Assembly (NCBI GenBank): GCA_964020085.1
Contig: OZ026605.1
Span: forward strand, 14,520,048 to 14,584,047
From: Micromussa lordhowensis
Lineage: Eukaryota; Cnidaria; Anthozoa; Scleractinia; Lobophylliidae
DNA length: 64,000 nucleotides
Direction: 5' to 3'
Shown: positions 55,987 to 64,000 of the stretch, piece by piece
Layout: the number at the start of each line of letters is the position of its first letter
How positions within the stretch are numbered: the stretch's first letter is position 1
Made by a program: the position numbers and the translations under genes
Notes under the pieces: generated by a model
The model's input: only the letters and a program-made list of their open reading frames with translations
What the model was told of the DNA's origin: nothing
Databases searched by the model: none

Positions 55987-58900
55987 GTGCGTATACCATG
56001 CCATTCGGTGATGATATTTTTATTTGTAGATTTCGAATTGTTGTGGTCTTGGTATTGTTCTTGGAGTTGAAATATGGCGGTCAATAACATATATGGAAAG
56101 GCAGAAACATGTATTGGGATGTTAGTCACTTCCGGTACATCACTTTGCTATCGAAAGCCTTGTATATCTGGGTCAAAGGAAGGCTTCTTTACCATCAAAA
56201 CACAATGGGGGTGAATTTTTATCATTTTATAAATCATAAAATAGCGGTGATGCTCTAAAACGAATTTGGCAAATCGCGTGTGTGATATACATTTTCTGTG
56301 CCCTGTCATGTCTTCGGCCTTTGTACGCGAGGCAATATCCATGCATAGTTTATATTATACATTAAGCGGCGAAACCATATCTATAAAGTATTCAATATAA
56401 CAAAATCTATTTGGCAATCCGTCGTAAATATGGCTTCCTCGAGTCGGGGCTCGATCGCCTCTGGTGCTTCCAGTGTTTTCTACACCCAGCAACACCTAAA
56501 TTTCGATGATCTGTCTGAACAAGAATATTACCCCGAGTTCATTCAGTATTTTCAAGACATGGGGCCTCCAAGGCCCAGTATAGGGAATACTAGCATTCCA
56601 CGAATGGCAGCTAGGCCTAGCATAGCAAGTATTTCAAACACTCTTAAGCGTGGAAAGAGGTGAGGAATACTAAATGATGGAGATTGTAAATCCAAAACTT
56701 AATTAGAGAGACGTGACGGGCTGCTCTCACAATTATTTAATGTCAGCAGGTTGTGATTTAGTTATGAATGGTCTCAATAATTAACAGCATTTATGTTGAC
56801 GCAGAGGGGCATTGACTCTTAATTACACAGTAATTTGCTAAAGTGACCTTTAAACATCGTCAAAACAAATTTTGTGGCGGACATGGCACAGTTAGGATCG
56901 TTTTGTTTACTTAAGAAGATTAGATGACCAGTTGATTGTGACTGATTAATACTTAAAAGTCAATTTCAAGTCAATTTTGTTCAATGCACACAAATACCAT
57001 AAGAGAGTGTTAAGATTATTTACAATTTAAATTATGCATACAGTATTATAAATAGCATTTATGACAAAAATCCAATTAATAATTTACAATTTCAATATTA
57101 GGAGTAGATAGAGAAAAAGAAGAAGAATACAGAAAACTAGTTTAGATACAATGTTAATTGTGTGGAGTTTAGGACAACCATGCATAGTTTGTGGAACTAA
57201 TCGAGTAGATGACCCAAAGCAAAGGAATACAGCTTTGAGTAACAATTCAGATAAAATCTGTGATTTCGTGAACTAACTACTGAACAGATAACAATATTAC
57301 AACTAAGAACTTATTAAGATGTTATAACCACTGATCATAGAGTTTGATGTAATCTACAAGAAAGAGTAATTTTCTTGATAAGCTCAAATTATGGCAACAA
57401 TGGGGTCAACAACTGAACTTTGCAGATTTTCCTGTTCACTCTGGTTTATTTTTGTAGAGTATTAACATGTTTTTTTTTCGTACAGGAAAGTACAAAATAC
57501 TGTCAAAAGATTAACTTCATCAAGAACTACTAAACAATAGCATGCATATGGATAGAAAGCTACAAATGTACAATATTTTTTTTCCCAGATAAATTTTTGT
57601 AAGTTCAATACTAATATAGACTTCCATATGTGATTTTGAAAGCTTTATAATCCTGTTGACAGGTGAATGATTTTTGTTACTTGTTACAAACGTTTTCAAA
57701 AGAAACTTGGCTTTAATCTATACACTTGACTTACTATTAGAGAAAAGTTTATTTTTTCACAGAGATTGCCAAGAGTGTTATCTCTTCCAGATTTGTTATT
57801 TTTCTCAAGTTTGTTTATAAAACTGTTCCATTCAACTCTTGTTTCATTGATACTCAAGTCCAGAGTTAAAGCAATAATAATTATTGTTGTTAGACCTGAA
57901 AAAGTATACTTTTATTCTCTATTTCAGTACACTTGCACATTTTATTTTTGCATCTCTTCTAACTTGTCCCTAGCTTTGGAAACAAACATTAATGTCACCT
58001 TAAAGTTTGTATTTCACTTAAAACTTTTTGTGAAGATAATAGTTATTCACTCCATGTCCATTTAATTTAACATACTTCCTCAATGGACTGACATTAGCAT
58101 TTTCTTTCCTTGCGTACTTTGTTTGTCTAGATTTACGGAAACAATTTTTTCTTTTGAATTGTAGTTACAAGGAATAAATTGTTAACTATCTCACAATATT
58201 CTTCTTGTTTGGTTGAACATTTGGTTGAACATTGATGAACATTAAGCAGATGTTGCGATGTATTTCATGCAGTCAATTCTTTTCTACTCTGCTCAAGAGG
58301 TGTCTAGAATTTGACCCCAAAATACCATGCTGTTGATTACATAGTGAAACAGGGATCTGTTTGGCATCTGATTGGCTGTTGCATAGTTTTGAAGACTTAA
58401 GAAAAAGTTATCCCTGTAGAGTTTTGTCATCTGAATGGATCTTTTTGTGTTGAACCTTTCACAGGAAAAAAGGAAGAAGGGATTGGTCAAAGAAGGATAT
58501 TTTTTTTAGGTCTAATACTCGTATAGACTTCCATAAATTTTGTGATTTTGAAGGCTTTCTAACCCTGGTGACGGGTTAACAATTTCTGTAACACATTAAC
58601 AAATGTTTTGAAAAGAAATAAGTTTGATTTAAAATACATTTGACTTTCTTCTAGAGAAAAAGTTTATTTCTTCTGTTTTCATATCCCTGTGGAGCTTTGA
58701 CATTTGTATGAATCTATTTGTGTTGAATCTTTCTGTAACAAAGAGGGAAGGAGGCCCGAGTGGTCAAAGAGAGATATATTTCTTTTGAGGTTTGCATCAG
58801 CATCTTTAATCTTTTAATCTTTAATCATTATTTACACACAATAAAAAATTCATCAGGTACAATAAATTACTAATAACAATAAAAATGCCTTAAATCCTAA

Positions 58901-61900
58901 AATGAAATTCTAAAATTCTAATCATAATATTATATTAACTTACAACAGTATTCCACTTATAAACCTGATTTCCATGAATGCCGTGTGTTTAAAAAGTATG
59001 ATAGAGAAGGCATTTAAATTGATTCAGTGATTCAACAGATTGCCATCAAATTTGCTATATGAACTCGAGTGATAAGAAAAACAATTGTAGGTACTGTTAT
59101 AATTTTCCACTTGAATCACCAATATTCCTCAGAGGAAATATGAAAAAACCCTACTGTTTATAAGTTCCCTGTTCTTCTGCCCTGACCCCTAGGTTAGTAG
59201 GTGAGATGTTGCTTCTCCCGGCATTTATACTGGTCACCCAAACAATTAGCTGGTCACAGGCAGTGGAAGGGCACAACAGGTGTAAGCTAGGAAAGCCATG
59301 AACATGACACAAGGACTGAGCCAATGCTTGATCCAGAGGCTGTCATTTTAGTATAACAATAATGCCATTGCACTTCCTCTGGGTATAATGGTTCATGGGA
59401 ATTGAAGAACCATCTGATGGTAATTATCTCTGTCAGCAATTTTCTTACAAGGATTTTTCCTTGGGACCCCCCCCCCCCCCCCCCCTGCATCAGCATGATA
59501 AATAGGGCGAGTGCCGATTTATCATTTGAGTACATGGATATAAAAACGTCTAAGAAACACCCTTGCACACCTTTTCTAAAGTCGACGAAGCATGAAAAGA
59601 GTAAATTTCGGTGCTTCTGTGGCTTAGATGTGAAGACTACCTACCATACATAAATAGGGCAAATGTGAAGACTACCTACATCAGGTCACCAATGTAAGAC
59701 TCAGAATAGCACTAACAAAAGTGCGACTTAGCAACCACAAATTAGCAAAGTTCACTGCAATCCTTGACTGTAGTTTTTGAAAACAATGCCAAAAATACCA
59801 CAAGCGTGTAATCCACATGGTCACTCAGTTATTTTATCCAAGTTGGTGGCTGAAATCAAGTGTTGTTTGACATGTGTGGAACCAACAGAAATAAAACTGG
59901 TCAAGAGCCTTAAAATGGTACTTTTGATACATTGTTTTCATTTTATTATTGATACTTATTTCCTAAAACTAAGTATGTGATTGTCAACTGAAAAATTCCT
60001 CACTAAACCCATTTTCCTCATAGCACTTGCACTGATTTGCTTGGATTTTAATGTAACATGTCAGTTTTTTACGGGAAAGCCTTATTTGCATAAGGCCTTA
60101 GAACAATGTATCTGCAACTGGAATTGAAAGCAATGTGCTTTATTCCTTTCTCAACAGGAAGATAATCAAAGGTACTGAGAACTTCTTTGGTCTTGGAGAT
60201 TGCGATGAGCAACATGATCATCTACAAAGGAAGTGGACCCAGAGGAGGAAACGGCACTACCACAAACGTTATGGTCTTCTGGTTGACTCCCCTGAAGATG
60301 CTGTGGATAATGTCCCTCACTCAGGCAAACAGGGAACAATTGGGACAGGCAGTATTAGCAGCTATCAGAGCTCACATCCCACTGACCCTGATCTTGTGCG
60401 AACAATGAGTAGACGGCAATCAGTGGCCACCATGGCTTGGAAAAAGATGAAGAAAATCAAAAATGATCCTGGGGTACCTTTGTAATCTTTATTTGTTTTA
60501 TGCGCTGTTAGCAATATGTCCACGGCAATATTTATCCTTGGCTATAGTTGATGAAGAAGATGAAAAAACTTGAAGTTTAGCTCAATGATCTACAGAGATT
60601 TCAGAGAACTATTTTCTGTAGATTTGGCATCATAGTAGAACATTAATCATGAATCAATTAGTTTTTTTGGAAGGCAATGACAATTAAGACAATTTGCCCC
60701 AAAAATGTAAAATAATAAAAGAGAATAATCAGTCCTAGCTATGTGTTTTCCAAATTTTCTCTACAGACTTTTAAATCTCCCGGAAGGTCCCAGCCAGTCA
60801 GCACATTACTGGAGGCTGGGCGAAGCTTTTCGCCAGCCGTCATATCTCAATCAGAGGGTGACGAAGTGGACAGCGCCTTTCCTGCTGATAGTGTGAGTTA
60901 ATTCTCTTGTTTTGCATCATATTTACAAAAAAATTGTCTTGGGTTGGGTTGTGGGAAGCATGGTAAAAACACTTTTTTTAACGGGGGAAGAGATGGGATT
61001 CTTGTGAGAAAACTTGTGACTCCCTTTAGGAACTAGAAATACCCCCCAAATCCTGTCAACATATTATTTTACAGTTTAATTACAGAATGATATTATTTAT
61101 TGCAGATTTTTTGTTTGTTTGTGGGATCCTGGTGGGAAAACCTGTGATTCCCTGCAGGAACGTACATAAGATACCCATGGGAACCTCTGAACATATTTCA
61201 CATAATTTTAAAAACAAATTTTATTTCTTCTAGGGAGTCGACCATCATGACATTGATGATGACGTCTTCTTTAATTTTATGACTGAGAGACCAAGACGAA
61301 GATTGGAGAAACCAGGATTTCTTCCTGGAATCCAAGAAGAGGAGAAACCTGTCACACCTGTTCCACAGGAAGGAAAAGATGAAGTTGAGGGACCTCCGTA
61401 AGTCTTGAATAATGATACAAAGTGATGAAACAAATGATGGGGCTATTGACTAAGCATGCAGGATTGCTCAATATTGGCCAAGTTATTTATGTGTTTGTGG
61501 ACTGAGGTGCAGTCAAAGTCAATGATCGTGCAAAAAAAGAAGTCCAGCCACCTAAACCAAACAAACAGTCAGTTTGTACTGACCTATTAGGGCTCAAAAG
61601 TTCAACTCACTGGTCGCCAATGTGACCAAAAATCAAGTGCTGGCAACCAGATTTTAAGAAGTGGTTGCTACATGTAGTTAGCCTGTGTCGCAGAGGGAAA
61701 TGTCCTGTGGTATGTTGTTAGCGTCTGCAACACAGGCTAGTCGCCAGTGGGCAACTCACCATAACAACTTCACATTGATTTAAGTGTGTACCCCCGTTCC
61801 GTGGGTCGTTAATTATTCATATATTCATGCTATTGTTTAGACTTGTTGTTCTTGTTGGATTTCGCTCAATAATGTAGACCCCTATGGAAACTGGCAGACC

Positions 61901-63820
61901 CTTTGATAAATTGTGTCAGGCTTTTTTGTTTCTCATCCAAGAACAAACAATGGCTTCATTTCCAATCATTTTCCTTTGCATTCTTGAACCACACAACAAG
62001 TGACAGCGAATTTAAAAGGCATATGAAATAAGTTTCTTACCGGCGCCTCTTCACAGAAAACAATTTTCACAATCTATGCCGGCTTGTTTTGTGTTTTTCA
62101 TTGTAACACTAAAACGTTTCCGCAGCTCAATTGCAGCTTGTTATCTTTAATTTGCCAGTATCCTAGAAATGTATCCTAGAAAAGTCAAAGACAGTAATAA
62201 AGCAGACTGGCTTATTTAAATTGAAGTACCTTTACAAGCGTTTTAGAAAACAATTACGGTAACCTGAAGACCAAATGCGAGTTTCAATCTCAGTATGGCA
62301 GTCATCTTGGTCTCAACCCCATTCGAAATGACATCTTTTGATGGTATTCTGTTCCAAAAATCCTGTGTGAAGCATGCCTCAAGATTACTTTTATTATCTT
62401 TTTACAAGGCTACACTTTTCAACTATGAAATGATAAAAATATGGAAATAAGACCGATTATTACGTGACAGTGCATTGTTTACGTCACACGTTTAACTTGG
62501 CCGCCATTTTATCATGAAAAATGTAGAATCTCAGCTTCCAGTGGTCATCAGAGGTAGTTCAACCTCTCATTCTAAAGCTCTCAAAATGCTCTGGTTTACT
62601 AAATGCAAATCTATGTTAACATTTTGAGGTGAAAAGTTAAGTTCTGAAACCATCAGGCTCCTTTCGCACATTCTTTTACGCACTTACAAACAATATACTG
62701 AGTGAACAAAAGGATACGTACATGTAGCTTAATTAAACTATTGTCCTCCTTCTTTTGAAATCTGTTAAAAGCCTTCTTGAAAATGTCCCATGTCTTTCCA
62801 TATTGAAAAAAAAACAAATGAGTCTGATAGCTCTTTGGCATGCACCGAAGATAGAGGGAGGGAGAGGGAGGGCCAGGTGCATTCAATACTAGGAACCATT
62901 TTGTCCTTATACCTTTCTCTAACAGTAGGCATTTTGAATTTAATCTTTTTGGAAATGAACTGTCTGGAAATGGCGAATAAAGGTTGGCAAAATCAAAAGA
63001 AAACAAAACGTTTTACATACACGTGCTAAGAAACCAATAAATCAGAAGACATTTTGGTTCCACAGCTTCAATTTTTTTGCAGTGAATGTTATACATTATT
63101 ATAATAATAATATAAAGCCTTCAATTACCATATGATATTAAATTATTTTAGGAGGCCACCTATTCGCAGCACTCGAGGACAGAGGATTAGAGACAGACCT
63201 CACGTCACTAATGCCAATCGTCGTGAATATGGCAAAGGGCTGGTTGGCAGATGGTTGAACAGAACAATCAAGCGAAAACGTTTGACAAGCACAATCAAAA
63301 AACAGATGGCATCACTTACTGATCATAGGTAGGTGGAATAATATTCTACAGAACACTAGCACACATGCACACCCAAAGGAAATTGTTTACACCTAACATA
63401 CATTCCCACTTTATATTGAGGCAGAGGAGCAGCTCAAGATCACACCCAGTATTTCACTCTGTTTAGTGTACTTTTTCTGACAGTCTGTGTGATTTAGGGA
63501 TTGTTAAATTCGCAAGCTGAATAATTTAATATACTTACAATTAAAGCTAAGTGAGCGATTTATCTGCTGGATAGGTTATTCAGCCTTTGAACAACTGGAG
63601 CCTGATGCAAAACCATAGCAAAATAGTGTGAACTACCATTGCCACTTATAGACAAATGAAAACTGCTCTATGGCATGTATTAAATATGCTTTGTTTTTAT
63701 TATTTCAGGCCTTTCTTTACGTATTGGATTTCTTTTGTACAATTAATTGTACTTGTCGTTGGCTTGTCCGTATATGGATTAGCACCCATTGGTTTCACAG
63801 AGACAATGAAACAAGAGTTG
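55376..63820 (+). CDS. RHBDF1: iRhom (inactive rhomboid protein, RHBDF1/2-like), 5' part; two alternative N-termini
   Basis: Shared exons: 60158-60473, 60767-60892, 61234-61397, 63152-63328, 63709-63820, after which the gene leaves the window in phase 0. Isoform A adds 55376-55551 and 55840-55986 upstream (406 codons visible); isoform B adds 56430-56659 (375 codons). iRhoms are catalytically dead rhomboid relatives in the ER/plasma membrane; in vertebrates they escort ADAM17. The visible part is the long cytosolic N-terminus plus the first membrane segment. Family landmarks: TENFFGLGD followed by a WTQRRKRHYHKRYG-type basic block; SRRQSVATMAWKKMKK (a phospho-/14-3-3-type region in vertebrate iRhoms); AGRSFSPA; the acidic DDDVFFNFM; RGQRI then YGKGLVGRWLNRTIKRKR; and DHRPFFTYWISFVQ leading into transmembrane helix 1. 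The cysteine-rich iRhom homology domain and rhomboid core lie beyond the right edge. Confidence 0.92.
56430..56659 (+). CDS. RHBDF1: iRhom alternative first exon B
   Basis: Starts with ATG (MASSSRGSIASG) and codes for an aromatic/acidic stretch (FDDLSEQEYYPEFIQYFQ) and a PRPSI repeat (twice, as PRPSIGN and ARPSIAS). Ends SNTLKRGKR in phase 2 at GTGAGG, exactly compatible with the acceptor at 60158. Its own promoter is inferred because no acceptor in frame precedes it. Confidence 0.75.
56660..60157 (+). other. Large iRhom intron, 3.5 kb
   Basis: AT-rich, no coding exons found. Contains diverged ~160-bp direct repeats at about 57590-57760 and 58508-58672 (shared ATAGACTTCCATA and AGAGAAA(A)GTTTATTT), a second pair of blocks at 58425-58500 and 58690-58795 (TTTGTGTTGAA-C/T-CTTTC), and a C22-24 run at 59467-59485. 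Confidence 0.55.
61678..61739. repeat. Short hairpin repeat in iRhom intron
   Basis: TAGCCTGTGTCGCAGA faces TCTGCAACACAGGCTA with about 30 nt between; a small MITE or MITE end. Confidence 0.6.
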
Positions 63821-64000
63821 GTAATTATACATGACTAAATTGATTCCTGTGGCCAGAGTTGTTGTGTTTTGTTCTTCTTTCACAATGCCTCTAAGTACAA
63901 CCTCTGCACACTGTGCAATGTGCAAGTTATACCTGGCTTGATCACTTCAGTAAAGACCTTAAAGGCATAAAATATAAATTTCTCCGCTAGATTACCAGTT

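Noticed and set aside
62440..62530. Third iRhom promoter (GGCCGCCATTTT within intron 5)
   Set aside because: A YY1-like motif is present but no following first exon with a compatible splice phase was found.

Overview
This is intron-rich metazoan nuclear DNA. It is AT-rich between genes, all coding exons are bounded by canonical GT-AG introns, and the proteins match animal-wide families. The tRNA-derived SINEs, many short foldback elements and compact divergent gene pairs suggest a cnidarian, most likely an anthozoan such as a stony coral. The taxon is an inference; no marker gene in the window fixes it.

Six protein-coding genes can be reconstructed exon by exon, with splice phases that close exactly. 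(1) The first coding exon of an SLC26A11-like sulfate/anion transporter lies on the minus strand (1507-2400) and the gene runs off the left edge. (2) A complete 18-exon SEC14L1/5-like gene (PRELI + CRAL-TRIO/SEC14 + GOLD, 692 aa) is on the plus strand, 2987-23181. (3) A complete 9-exon DPH7 (WD40 diphthine methylesterase, 384 aa) is on the minus strand, 28560-34967. (4) A complete 9-exon GET4/TRC35 (319 aa) is on the plus strand, 35088-45337. (5) A complete RPS2/uS5 (277 aa, 5 coding exons plus a TOP-type leader exon) is on the plus strand, 50954-53822. (6) The 5' part of an iRhom (RHBDF, inactive rhomboid) gene starts at 55376 and runs off the right edge. It has two alternative first coding regions that splice in the same phase into a shared exon.

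Two head-to-head pairs share short intergenic promoters: SLC26A11/SEC14L1 (586 bp between start codons) and DPH7/GET4 (120 bp, with a YY1-type AAGATGGCGGC around the GET4 start codon). The genes do not form a pathway. DPH7 and RPS2 are translation-related, GET4 and iRhom act in ER membrane protein handling, and SEC14L1 is a lipid-transfer-like protein.

Introns and intergenic DNA are full of non-autonomous mobile elements. The clearest are: a pair of inverted piggyBac-like elements with TTAA ends that bracket SEC14L1 exons 6-9; a 3.0-kb element with ~363-bp terminal inverted repeats and 9-bp target duplications downstream of GET4, carrying an unrecognised decayed gene; a 1.4-kb element with arms made of ATTGATT-type repeats and a SAP-like reading frame in DPH7 intron 1; a foldback element with a tRNA-like centre in SEC14L1 intron 5; pogo-like TA-flanked MITEs; tRNA-derived SINEs; minisatellites; and an interstitial telomere-like tract. 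In DPH7 intron 7 the 3' splice-site region itself is tandemly repeated four times. I found no prokaryotic-type system, CRISPR array, intact virus or intact transposase.
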